Below, piece by piece: positions 56,193 through 64,000 of a DNA stretch of 64,000 nucleotides. The stretch is from assembly GCF_016595155.1 (NCBI RefSeq), contig NZ_JAENGP010000004.1, positions 1-64,000 of the forward strand. The letters are read 5' to 3'. The stretch is from Advenella mandrilli. GTDB lineage: Bacteria > Pseudomonadota > Gammaproteobacteria > Burkholderiales > Burkholderiaceae_B. Under the pieces are notes generated by a model. That model did no database searches. It had not been told where the DNA came from and saw only the letters and a program-made list of their open reading frames with translations. The position numbers and the translations under genes were made by a program. Numbering within the stretch: position 1 is the first letter of the stretch; every line of letters starts with the position of its first letter.

Positions 56193-56243
56193 AAAGGTCA
56201 CTGTTGGAACGCTCAAAAGATATATTCCAGATCAGTGACCTTT
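56193..56243 (-). terminator. Intercistronic stem-loop between TAXI receptor and TRAP permease
   Basis: AAAGGTCACTG (56193-56203) and CAGTGACCTTT (56233-56243) are perfect inverse complements. On the minus-strand transcript the stem is followed by TTTTTG. As a partial terminator or 3'-end protector it would raise receptor over permease synthesis. Confidence 0.68.
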
Positions 56244-56264
56244 ACAAAACAATATTATTTATTA

Positions 56265-57260
56265 TTACTTGATCAGGCCTTTTTCTTTGAAATATTTTTC
56301 TGCGCCAGGATGCAAAGGTGCAGATAAACCGTTTTTAACCATATCTTCTTTATTAAGATGGGCCAGTGCCGGATGCAGTTTTTTGAAATCATCAAAGTTA
56401 TCGAAGACTGCCTTGACCACACTATACACAGCCTCATCAGAAACATCAGAAGAGGTTACAAAAGTAGCCAGCACGCCGTAGGTTTCAGTGGGGTCCGGGT
56501 TATTTTGATAAAGACCACCAGGTATGGAAACCTTTGCATAATATGGATTGTCTTCAACCAGTTTATCAATCTCGGGACCGGTAATGGATACTAGCTGTGC
56601 ACCGCAAGTTGTGGTGGGGTCCTGGATGTTGGCTGAGGGGTGACCGACGCCATAAAAGAAACCGTCAATTTTCCCATCACATAAGGCTGAACCGTGCTCA
56701 TCGGGACGTAATTCCGAGGCCAATGAAAAGAACGACATATCAAGGCCTTTTGCCTTAAGCAACTGCTCCATAGAGGCACGTGTGCCTGAGCCGGGGTTAC
56801 CCACGTTGAAACGTTTGCCTTTAAGGTCATCAAATGACTTGATATTGGCCTCTTTGCGGGCAAGAATGGTAAATGGCTCCGGATGAATAGAGAAGACAGA
56901 GCGTAGTTTTTCGAAAGGCTCTTTAAACTGGCCTTCGCCGTTATAAGCGTTATAGCCAACATCAGACTGTACGACGCCAAGATCCAGTTCACCGGCTTTA
57001 ATGGTATTTGCATTAAATACGGAACCACCGGTTGACTCTACAGAACAACGCAAGCCATGATCGGCACGGTCTTTATTGACCAGCCGGCAAATAGCACCGC
57101 CAGCTGCATAGTACACACCCGTAACACCACCCGTACCGATACTGACAAATTTTTGCTGTGCAATAGCAGCACCTGGAGCGGCAATGACAGAAAACAGGGT
57201 CAGCGCACCGGCTGACAAGGCAAAGCGTTTGGCAAGTGATTTTTTTAACAGTTTATTCAT
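56265..57260 (-). CDS. TAXI-family TRAP transporter solute receptor
   Basis: A 331-residue periplasmic binding protein with a signal peptide (cleavage near AIA-QQ, 35). The TAXI hallmarks are [52 protein letters not shown] and [18 protein letters not shown] (cores ST-GG-S and GNPGSGTR). It delivers the ligand to the fused permease. Two Cys pairs may make disulfides. Ligands of this class are often dicarboxylates or amino acids; this one is not predictable. Confidence 0.92.
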   Translation of the reverse strand: MNKLLKKSLAKRFALSAGALTLFSVIAAPGAAIAQQKFVSIGTGGVTGVYYAAGGAICRLVNKDRADHGLRCSVESTGGSVFNANTIKAGELDLGVVQSDVGYNAYNGEGQFKEPFEKLRSVFSIHPEPFTILARKEANIKSFDDLKGKRFNVGNPGSGTRASMEQLLKAKGLDMSFFSLASELRPDEHGSALCDGKIDGFFYGVGHPSANIQDPTTTCGAQLVSITGPEIDKLVEDNPYYAKVSIPGGLYQNNPDPTETYGVLATFVTSSDVSDEAVYSVVKAVFDNFDDFKKLHPALAHLNKEDMVKNGLSAPLHPGAEKYFKEKGLIK

Positions 57261-57458
57261 GAATTCTCCCCGTTCAAGATTAAATCTAATGGCTAAATAT
57301 TAACCATTTGCTTGATAGTACACGAATATACCCGTTTCAACACTCAGGGAAACACTAATAAATTCTTGTATATCTCACAAAATAATACAGATTTTGATTA
57401 ATACAAACCAATTAAGCTCAAACTATTCAGTTAAGGAGAAAAAAGCTTATAGTTAAAT

Positions 57459-58055
57459 TTAAAAACGGTTTGAGCAGGCAGCATACTGGGCGCTATACCG
57501 GGAGGCCCGGTCTTTGACCTTTTGTGCGGTATTAACCAGCCATCTTTTACTTTGGTATGTTCCGTTTCGATAGCCGGTCCAGCCTTCGTGGTAATTCAGG
57601 TATTGGGCATAGGCATCCCACTTGGAAACACCATTTACCTTTTGCGCTTTACTCATGTACCAGCCCATAAAATCAAGGGCATCCGAAAAATCATCGCGAT
57701 CCGGGCTCCAGCGATTGGTTTCTTTGCGATAATCACTCCATACTTCATCTTTTGCCTGGGCATAGCCAAATGCAGAACTTACCCTGCCCCAGGGAATAAT
57801 GCCAAGCAAATAATCCTTGGGTGGCCTGGCATCATGACGAAAGGTGGATTCCTGATACATGATAGCCATGGGCACATGAACCGGAACCCCCCACCTCTCT
57901 TTGGTTTCAAGGGCCGCCTCGTGCCATGAGGGTTTTTCCCGGAAGATTTCACAGATATTTTCAGGGTTGGCGGGAGGCGTGGTACTGCAGGCTGCTAGCA
58001 GCAAAAAAAACAATGAAGATATACCGGTTTTTGTTAAGCCCCTGAAGGTGTCCAT
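57459..58055 (-). CDS. Lytic transglycosylase-like lipoprotein (SLT domain)
   Basis: A 198-residue lipoprotein (LLAAC, Cys23). The mature part contains a goose-type/SLT-like transglycosylase core, with Glu69 in AIMYQESTF as the expected catalytic acid, then SSAFGYAQAKDEVW and YLNYHEGWTGYRNGTY, where the usual family would have GLMQ- and Y-motifs. It should cut glycan strands of peptidoglycan at the outer membrane. It stands alone on the minus strand between the TRAP operon and the AI-2E-type permease. Confidence 0.82.
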   Translation of the reverse strand: MDTFRGLTKTGISSLFFLLLAACSTTPPANPENICEIFREKPSWHEAALETKERWGVPVHVPMAIMYQESTFRHDARPPKDYLLGIIPWGRVSSAFGYAQAKDEVWSDYRKETNRWSPDRDDFSDALDFMGWYMSKAQKVNGVSKWDAYAQYLNYHEGWTGYRNGTYQSKRWLVNTAQKVKDRASRYSAQYAACSNRF

Positions 58056-58211
58056 ACTTTCCTGCGACGCAATTTATATATAAAAATTTTAATTATTGTA
58101 AAGCAATAGTTGCATGCTTGCCATGAGCACCCGCTTATGGAAAACCACGAAAAATCAACTATACTGGCATTTTTACCGGTTTTTGAACAATGCTCTCCCT
58201 TTTAATGATTT

Positions 58212-59357
58212 ATGACCCCGTTACCGTACGGAAACACGATGCCGCCAATTCAAAATAAAAACAGTACCCAATATCACTTCTTCCTTGTTTTGCTTATTGC
58301 CGTTTCCATTGGCTTTATATGGTTACTGTTACCCTATTACAGTGCCATGTTCTGGGCGGTTATTTTCAGTGTCCTGTTCAGGCCGCTTAATTTATGGTTC
58401 CTGAAAAAAATGCCCAAGGCGCCTAATACGGCGGCCCTGATTACACTGGTTATTGCCCTGTTAGTCGTGATTATTCCGCTCATTACCATCACCACATCCC
58501 TAATAAAAGAAATATCCCTGTTGTATCAACGTGTTCAAAGCGGGCAGCTTAATCTGGGTCTGTATTTTGAACAAATCATCCAAAGCCTGCCGCCGTTTTT
58601 TAAAGATATCCTTGATCGCTACGAAATACACAGTCTTTTCGGCCTACGGGAAAAATTAACCGAAGCCGCCGCGCAAGCAAGTAAATTCCTGGCTAATCAG
58701 GCACTGACTATTGGTCAGGATACCTTTCAATTCCTGATTACCTTTGGCATCATGCTCTATTTACTGTTTTTCCTGCTCAGGGATGGCAGTTACCTGGTGC
58801 AAAAAATCAAATCCATGATTCCTCTTGAATATGAGCAAAAGCAGCATTTGCTTAGCAAATTCGCCACGGTTGTCAAGGCAACCGTCAAGGGAAACATCTT
58901 GGTTGCCGCCACCCAAGGGGTACTGGGAGGGTTCATTTTCAGTGTGCTGGGCATCCAGGGATCTTTATTGTGGGGAACCATTATGGGTTTCCTGTCTTTG
59001 CTGCCTGCTATTGGTGCGGCACTCATCTGGTTCCCTGTTTCTATTTATTTTCTTGTAACCGGCGAAACCTGGCATGGTGTGATCCTGATCCTGTATGGCG
59101 TACTGATTATTGGCCTTACCGATAACGTGCTCAGGCCCTTGTTAGTTGGCAAAGATACAAAATTGCCCGATTATGTCATTCTGATTTCCACTATCGGCGG
59201 CCTGACCGTTTTCGGCCCTAACGGTTTCGTGATTGGCCCCCTGCTTGCCGCACTGTTTATTTCATGCTGGGATTTATTCCCCTCTTCTATCGAAACATCA
59301 ATAGAAACATCAACAGCCCCTGATGAAGCAAGTAATGCGATAAATTTGAAACAATAA
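58212..59357 (+). CDS. AI-2E family transporter (PerM/TqsA-like)
   Basis: A 381-residue inner-membrane protein with about eight helices and the soluble segment between helices 2 and 3 that is typical of the family (SLIKEISLLYQRVQSG region). The conserved C-terminal sequences LWGTIMGFLSLLPAIGAALIW, LTDNVLRPLLVGK and FGPNGFVIGPLLAALF (with the PxxG and GxVIGP elements) support the call. Members export AI-2 or act as Na+/H+ or other permeases, so the name states family only. The start could also be the ATG at codon 10. Confidence 0.87.
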   Translation: MTPLPYGNTMPPIQNKNSTQYHFFLVLLIAVSIGFIWLLLPYYSAMFWAVIFSVLFRPLNLWFLKKMPKAPNTAALITLVIALLVVIIPLITITTSLIKEISLLYQRVQSGQLNLGLYFEQIIQSLPPFFKDILDRYEIHSLFGLREKLTEAAAQASKFLANQALTIGQDTFQFLITFGIMLYLLFFLLRDGSYLVQKIKSMIPLEYEQKQHLLSKFATVVKATVKGNILVAATQGVLGGFIFSVLGIQGSLLWGTIMGFLSLLPAIGAALIWFPVSIYFLVTGETWHGVILILYGVLIIGLTDNVLRPLLVGKDTKLPDYVILISTIGGLTVFGPNGFVIGPLLAALFISCWDLFPSSIETSIETSTAPDEASNAINLKQ

Positions 59358-59422
59358 AATGAATAAACCAACGCATTGACCGCTTGCTATTTATGTCTGG
59401 TTTATCTCTAAAGAAGCGGTAA

Positions 59423-59484
59423 GAAAACCCGGTTAAATAAGTATTGTCTGTAATAGGCATTAGTTATAGCCGGGTTTTCTTTTG
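59423..59484 (+). terminator. Terminator-like long stem-loop after the AI-2E gene
   Basis: GAAAACCCGG (59423-59432) pairs with CCGGGTTTTC (59470-59479) around a 37-nt AT-rich loop, followed by TTTTG. The long loop lowers confidence. Confidence 0.55.
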
Positions 59485-59557
59485 TTTGATTTTTGTATTA
59501 GTAGCCAGTTTTATTCAAGCCGGTTAACTGTCTGACAGGCAGTATTACAATGGCCAA

Positions 59558-60037
59558 CTACTCTTTCACCGCCTCTTTTACAGTTTCACCGGCTTGCCAA
59601 ATGCGGTACTTCACTTCAACGTCCGCTGGTGTATAAACTACGATTGGCAAACGACTATTGTAATCAAGTAAAAAATCATTACCCATCAGCTGGACAAATT
59701 TTTCTGTGGGTTCCTGGCCCGGGCAGGCCATTAACGTTGCCATGGGACCCTTTAAGGCTTCAATGCTGTAATAAGGGTAGCCCCACCCTTCAAGATTGTG
59801 CACTTTTAACTCCCCGCCAAACGCATGCCGGTTGCAATCAACTTTCATGGTTTTTCCCACCATTAGTTGCACTTTAAGGTTTTCTTCCTGGGGAACCTCT
59901 GTCAGGTGGATAACCTGCCGTACCTGGTCTGGCTTGGCCGCTGGATAGGGCACTTTGGGATCAAGGCTGGCAGCATTCACATTAAACGCGACAGCACCCA
60001 TACAAAAAAACAAATTAAACAGTTTAAAATTATTCAT
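59558..60037 (-). CDS. eco: Ecotin, serine protease inhibitor
   Basis: A 159-residue periplasmic inhibitor that blocks trypsin-, chymotrypsin- and elastase-like proteases as a dimer, protecting cells from host or competitor enzymes. It has a signal peptide (cleavage near VNA-AS) and closely follows E. coli ecotin: QVIHLTEVPQEENLKVQLMV, VDCNRHAFGG, LEGWGYPYY, the reactive loop TLMACPG with Met103 as P1, and SRLPIVVYTPADVEVKYRIW. Cys68 and Cys105 fit the family disulfide. The ATG at 60037 is preferred to a TTG at 60043. It is a single gene. Confidence 0.95.
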   Translation of the reverse strand: MNNFKLFNLFFCMGAVAFNVNAASLDPKVPYPAAKPDQVRQVIHLTEVPQEENLKVQLMVGKTMKVDCNRHAFGGELKVHNLEGWGYPYYSIEALKGPMATLMACPGQEPTEKFVQLMGNDFLLDYNSRLPIVVYTPADVEVKYRIWQAGETVKEAVKE

Positions 60038-60202
60038 ACTCAAGATTCACCTGTTACTGGATCATTCAATTAGAAAATCAATAGATATTTGAAAATGCAA
60101 TGATCGGGTAATGTGTTTTACCCTTATTGACAAAGAAATAGCTTCAACCTATTCTAGCCTGAAAAGCGTAACAAACAATAATCCACATTTACTGGAGTAG
60201 AC

Positions 60203-61156
60203 ATGAAACGAAACAATTTTTTGCGTTCTCTATTTACCGCTGCTGTTATGTTTAGCAGTGTCGCTTATGCCCAGGTTAGCGTCATGTTACCGGCCAACCC
60301 TGGTGGCGGTTGGGATGGAACCGGTCGCCAGGCATTTAATGCCATGAATAAGGCGGGTATTTATACCGGCCCGGTCAATTTCACCAATAAGGGTGGTGCA
60401 GGCGGCACCATCGGCCTGGCAGAATTCCAGAATACACAAACCGGCAAAGCCAATGCCCTGGCCGTTTTTGGTGCTATTACCGTTGGTGCCATCACACTCA
60501 ATAAATCCCCCATAGATCTAAGTAAGTTCAAGCCAGTGGCCCGCTTAACCGCCGAGTACCTGGTGATTGCCGTCAGACCCGATTCCCCCTACCAGAATCT
60601 GGATGATTTTGTTAAAGCGCTAAAAGAAAACCCGGGTGGCACACCGGTTGGCGGAGGTTCCGCTGGTGGGGTTGATCATATCGCGTTGGCTTTATTGGCA
60701 CAGGCAGGCAACGTACCGGTAAAAGATCTTAATTACATTCCTCAGGCCGGCGGTGCCGATACCGTCACTGGCATCGTCAACGGCACGCTCAAAGCCGGCA
60801 TTTCCGGTATTTCAGAATTTCAGCAATTTGCCAAATCCAATCGGGTGAAAATCCTGGGCATTACGTCAGCACAACGCATGGAAGGCCTTGATGCCCCCAC
60901 CTTCAAGGAAGCCGGTTTTGATGTTGAAATTGCCAACTGGCGCGGCATTCTGGGTGCACCTGAAATGCCCGAAGAAAACTACAAGATTTGGATAGACCGC
61001 TTCACCCAGCTTAATGACAGCGCCGAATGGAAGCAGGTTCTGGAAACCCAGGGTTGGGATCAGTTCTTCCTGGCCGGACCTGCATTTGGCGATTTCATGA
61101 AAAATGAAAGCGAGCGTATTAACACTATCCTGAAGGATGCCGGTCTTGTCCAATAA
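60203..61156 (+). CDS. tctC: Tripartite tricarboxylate transporter receptor TctC
   Basis: A 317-residue periplasmic receptor with a signal peptide (cleavage near AYA-QV, 23). The loops MLPANPGGGWDGTGRQAFN and NFTNKGGAGGTIGLAEF bind carboxylates of the ligand. Unlike the orphan Bug gene at 7.5 kb it is followed by tctB and tctA and so has its own permease. The ATG follows CTGGAG at a good distance. Its 3' end overlaps tctB by 20 bp. The ligand is likely citrate or another di/tricarboxylate, inferred from family only. Confidence 0.92.
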   Translation: MKRNNFLRSLFTAAVMFSSVAYAQVSVMLPANPGGGWDGTGRQAFNAMNKAGIYTGPVNFTNKGGAGGTIGLAEFQNTQTGKANALAVFGAITVGAITLNKSPIDLSKFKPVARLTAEYLVIAVRPDSPYQNLDDFVKALKENPGGTPVGGGSAGGVDHIALALLAQAGNVPVKDLNYIPQAGGADTVTGIVNGTLKAGISGISEFQQFAKSNRVKILGITSAQRMEGLDAPTFKEAGFDVEIANWRGILGAPEMPEENYKIWIDRFTQLNDSAEWKQVLETQGWDQFFLAGPAFGDFMKNESERINTILKDAGLVQ

Positions 61157-61661
61157 AGCCCAAGCACCTGTCAATACAACCTCCCAGTCATCAGTAAAAC
61201 CCTGGTGGCTGGGTATTGTTGTTGTGCTAATGGGTGTGGTTTGTCTTTATTCGGCCAGCAAACTGGACAACACCGCCAGGTACTCTGCCATTGGGCCTGG
61301 TATGTTTGTCACCGCAATTGGTATCGGACTGGTGCTGCTTGGCTTGCTGTTGCTTATCCAAATAGCACGTGGTGAAAAATTCGAACCCCAGGATACTGAA
61401 AATGCCGAGGGAAGCACGCCCATGGATAAACGGGCATTTTTCATTGCACTGGCCGCGGCCTTTGTGCCAGTTTTCATTATTGAACTCCTCGGGCTTCCCG
61501 TTACGGCCATGGTGTCATTTACCTTGGTAACAATGGCCTTTGGTTCAAAAAAAATAGCACTGAACCTGATAATTGGCTTCATTTTAGGTTCTGCAAGCTG
61601 GTATTTGTTTAGCTTGCTAGGGCTTCAGCTGGGCGAATTTATTCCCTTGCTGGGCGTTTAA
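61137..61661 (+). CDS. tctB: Tripartite tricarboxylate transporter small permease TctB
   Basis: A 174-residue four-helix membrane protein of the TctB family (helices near 22-42, 55-80, 103-125, 135-165), with the common ARYSAIGPGMFVTAIGIGL segment. It pairs with TctA. The ATG at 61137 lies within tctC; a TTG at 61146 with GAAGG before it is another possible start. It is 32 bp before tctA. Confidence 0.87.
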   Translation: MPVLSNKAQAPVNTTSQSSVKPWWLGIVVVLMGVVCLYSASKLDNTARYSAIGPGMFVTAIGIGLVLLGLLLLIQIARGEKFEPQDTENAEGSTPMDKRAFFIALAAAFVPVFIIELLGLPVTAMVSFTLVTMAFGSKKIALNLIIGFILGSASWYLFSLLGLQLGEFIPLLGV

Positions 61662-61693
61662 TTATCCCGTTACATCAATAATTCAATTTAAAT

Positions 61694-63181
61694 ATGGATA
61701 CACTGGGTCTATTACTACAGGGGTTTGAAGTTGCCCTTACCCCTACCAATCTGTTTTGGGCACTGGTTGGCTCTACACTGGGTACCGCCATTGGTATTTT
61801 ACCCGGCATTGGCCCTGCCCTAACGATCGCCCTTCTGTTACCGGTCACGGTTTCTGTTGGCCCGGTTTCTGCCTTTATTATGTTTGCCGGTGTCCTGTAT
61901 GGGGCCATGTACGGAGGCTCCACCACCTCTATTCTCATCAATACCCCCGGTGAAGCCGGCTCTATGATGACAGCGCTGGAAGGCAATAAAATGGCCAGAT
62001 CCGGGCGTGGGGCCGCTGCACTAGCCACCGCGGCCATTGGCTCTTTTGTGGCGGGAACACTGGCCACCCTTGCCCTTACCTTTGCCGCCCCATATATTGC
62101 CGAACTGGCTTTTTATTTTAAGCCTGCCGATTATTTTGCCTTAACAATTATGGCATTCACTTCGGTTGCCGTGGTTATGGGCAGCTCTCGGGTACGCGGT
62201 TTTATTTCCCTTTTTATTGGTCTGGGCTTTGGTGTCATGGGCATCGACAACATGACGGGACAGCCCCGCATGACCTTTGGGTTTGCAGACTTGCTGGATG
62301 GCATGGAACTGACTGTTGTGCTGGTTTCCCTGTTCGCAGTGGGTGAAATTATTTATGTGGCCAGCCGTTATAAGAACCAGAAAGATGAGGTTGTTTCCGT
62401 TAAAGGCGGAATGTGGATGAGCAAATCCGACTGGAAACGCTCTTTCATGCCATGGATTCGTGGTACCGCCATTGGTTTTCCGATGGGTGCGCTGCCCGGT
62501 GGAGGTTCTGAAATTCCCACCATGCTTTCTTATACCCTTGAAAAAAACCTGACCAAACACAAAGATGAATTTGGCAAAGGTGCTATTGAAGGCGTGGCGG
62601 GCCCCGAAGCCGCCAATAATGCTGCCGCGGCCGGCGTCCTGGTTCCGCTGTTAACCCTGGGGTTGCCAACTTCTGCGACGGCAGCCATCTTGCTGGCTGC
62701 TTTTCAGAATTTCGGTTTGCAACCCGGACCTTTTTTGTTTACCAGCAACCCCGAACTGATCTGGGGCCTGATTGCCTCATTATATATTGGCAACGCTATG
62801 TTGCTGGTGCTTAACCTGCCCCTTATCGGGATCTGGGTCAAGCTCCTGCTCATTCCAAAACCACAGTTATATGCCGGCATTCTTATTTTTGCCATGATCG
62901 GTATCTGGGGGGTGTCAGGTTCTGTTTTTGACCTGGCCTGCATGGCCTTGGTTGGCGTAATGGGCTATGTCATGCGGGTTTATGATTTTCCTATTCCACC
63001 CCTGTTAATTGGCCTGATTCTTGGCCCCATGACCGAAAACCAGCTGCGCATCGCACTGGCTGCAGGTCAGGGAAATCCGGCAGTTTTAGTGGAAAGCCCA
63101 ATGTCTATGGTTTTCCTGACGATTTCCTTTTTATTCCTGTTTGTACCATTCCTGATTAAAAAGCTGCGGAAGGTTGCCTGA
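61694..63181 (+). CDS. tctA: Tripartite tricarboxylate transporter large permease TctA
   Basis: A 495-residue inner-membrane carrier with about 12 helices. It carries the family motifs [38 protein letters not shown] and the second-half repeat [20 protein letters not shown], with [16 protein letters not shown]. It moves the ligand delivered by TctC using the ion gradient. It ends the tctCBA operon, 20 bp before the convergent AsnC-type regulator gene. Confidence 0.94.
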   Translation: MDTLGLLLQGFEVALTPTNLFWALVGSTLGTAIGILPGIGPALTIALLLPVTVSVGPVSAFIMFAGVLYGAMYGGSTTSILINTPGEAGSMMTALEGNKMARSGRGAAALATAAIGSFVAGTLATLALTFAAPYIAELAFYFKPADYFALTIMAFTSVAVVMGSSRVRGFISLFIGLGFGVMGIDNMTGQPRMTFGFADLLDGMELTVVLVSLFAVGEIIYVASRYKNQKDEVVSVKGGMWMSKSDWKRSFMPWIRGTAIGFPMGALPGGGSEIPTMLSYTLEKNLTKHKDEFGKGAIEGVAGPEAANNAAAAGVLVPLLTLGLPTSATAAILLAAFQNFGLQPGPFLFTSNPELIWGLIASLYIGNAMLLVLNLPLIGIWVKLLLIPKPQLYAGILIFAMIGIWGVSGSVFDLACMALVGVMGYVMRVYDFPIPPLLIGLILGPMTENQLRIALAAGQGNPAVLVESPMSMVFLTISFLFLFVPFLIKKLRKVA

Positions 63182-63201
63182 AAATAGCCAGACACAATCT
63201 T

Positions 63202-63684
63202 TCAAGCCGCTTTATTCTGTATTCGGGTCAGTGGCAGCGCTGTTTTATATAACACCTGCTTAAGCGCAAAGCTGGATCGAATCTTGTCAATACCTGGTAT
63301 TGGGGTTAATTGCTCAAGGATAAACCTTTCCAGTGCCCCAATATTAGTCACTGCCACCCTGATCAGGTAATCAGAATCTCCAGTCATTAAATAACATTCC
63401 ATTACCTCATCATGCTCGGATATCCGTTGTTCAAAATCTGCCAGTGCCTGCTTGTCCTGGGATTTAAGACTGATGGAAATGAAGACGTTCAAATCCAATC
63501 CCAGCGCTGAAGGGTTGGCCAAGGCAACATATCGGGAAATAATCCCGCCTGTTTCCAGCGCCTTGACACGTGAAAGGCAAGGTGACGGTGATAAATGCAC
63601 GCGCTTTGACAATTCCACATTACTGATAGAGCTGTTTTTTTGCAGCTCATCCAAAATTCTCAAGTCAATCAGATCAAGTTTCAT
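63202..63684 (-). CDS. Lrp/AsnC family transcriptional regulator
   Basis: A 160-residue protein with an N-terminal helix-turn-helix ([39 protein letters not shown]) and a C-terminal RAM ligand domain ([19 protein letters not shown]). Members bind an amino acid and act as octamers or dimers. The sequence resembles Lrp/BkdR-like members. It is divergent from aceE with 148 bp between, so control of pyruvate dehydrogenase or autoregulation is possible but not shown. Confidence 0.91.
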   Translation of the reverse strand: MKLDLIDLRILDELQKNSSISNVELSKRVHLSPSPCLSRVKALETGGIISRYVALANPSALGLDLNVFISISLKSQDKQALADFEQRISEHDEVMECYLMTGDSDYLIRVAVTNIGALERFILEQLTPIPGIDKIRSSFALKQVLYKTALPLTRIQNKAA

Positions 63685-63832
63685 AAAATGCCGTAAAAAT
63701 TAATATTTACACTATTTTATGCTGAAAAAGGTTATTTTTTCAAGAAATTCAGCATCTCATTTTTGGGTATTTTAATTAGAATATTATGAACGATATTCAA
63801 AATAAATGGCCAACAAAAAAGGAGGGAATCGT

Positions 63833-64000
63833 ATGAATGCCCCATTACCCAAAAACATTGAGAAAATGATGAATAATTTTTTGCAAAGGGATATTGATCC
63901 CGAAGAAACCGAAGAATGGAAAGACTCGCTTCATTCACTGGTTACCACTCATGGTCATGAGCGAGCCGCCTTTATCCTGAATGAACTTTCTGTTCAAGCT
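63833..64000 (+). CDS. aceE: Pyruvate dehydrogenase E1 component, N-terminal part
   Basis: A frame of 56 codons runs off the window end. DIDPEETEEWKDSLHSLV, then HGHERAAFILNEL, is the typical start of the homodimeric E1 subunit that decarboxylates pyruvate with thiamine diphosphate. GGAGG (63821-63825) stands 7 nt before the ATG. The N-terminus is about 15 residues longer than in some homologues. The rest of the gene, and probably aceF and lpd, lies outside. Confidence 0.88.
   Translation, partial: MNAPLPKNIEKMMNNFLQRDIDPEETEEWKDSLHSLVTTHGHERAAFILNELSVQA

Overview
The window reads as chromosome of a betaproteobacterium, most likely an Alcaligenaceae relative with moderate GC. The reasons are the gene pairs and families typical of that group: nadE-glnB, recA-recX, uvrB divergent to an aromatic/aspartate aminotransferase followed by lexA, many Bug/TctC-type solute receptors, a TctCBA system and a NorR-sigma54-norAB nitric oxide locus. 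The species call is inference from content only. No rRNA, tRNA, CRISPR array, prophage or insertion sequence was recognised.

Layout. 1-2.8 kb: a beta-helix-like secreted-type protein with an abnormal N-terminus, a LOG-family phosphoribohydrolase and a beta-CASP RNase-like protein. 2.9-5.2 kb: a KfrA-like coiled-coil DNA-binding protein divergent from a tyrosine recombinase, with a 16-bp dyad and tandem repeats between them. 5.2-5.9 kb: a persulfide-sensor-type ArsR regulator with a DUF2892 membrane protein. 5.9-10.6 kb: an M23 peptidase, two small Cys-containing exported paralogues with an orphan Bug receptor, an SDR enzyme, and one polypeptide that joins an ECF sigma factor to an RskA-type anti-sigma factor. 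10.8-16.8 kb: a complete Mrp/Pha cation-proton antiporter operon (AB fused, C-G), followed by a large MscS-family channel.

19.3-26.6 kb (minus strand): a MexAB-OprM-type efflux operon continuing through pdxJ into a nitroreductase and ending at a strong terminator; two palindromic operators precede it. 26.9-31.7 kb: an ABC importer (TrpXYZ-like class), a spermidine-synthase-like protein and a thiolase. 31.8-38.4 kb: xthA, a SecD-head-like lipoprotein, an RluF-type pseudouridine synthase, ubiC, nadE-glnB and argH. 38.4-41.7 kb: recX and recA, with REP-like inverted repeats flanking recX, then rdgC. The recA-rdgC gap holds a LexA box and a structured element ending in an intrinsic terminator, a small-RNA or attenuator candidate.

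41.7-47.2 kb: a NO-detoxification locus. NorR is divergent from norA (a short hemerythrin-type RIC protein) and norB (quinol NO reductase). A perfect -24/-12 sigma54 promoter and three GGT-N7-ACC boxes lie between them. 47.3-51.3 kb: uvrB, an aminotransferase and lexA with its own SOS box. 51.4-57.3 kb: an MDR oxidoreductase, aqpZ and a TRAP-TAXI transporter. 57.5-63.2 kb: a lytic transglycosylase-like lipoprotein, an AI-2E-type permease, ecotin and tctCBA. 63.2-64 kb: an Lrp/AsnC regulator divergent from the start of aceE.

Most of the window is housekeeping or transport. The observations most worth a second look are the sigma/anti-sigma fusion, the recA-rdgC RNA candidate, the kfrA-integrase islet and the tandem small exported paralogues.
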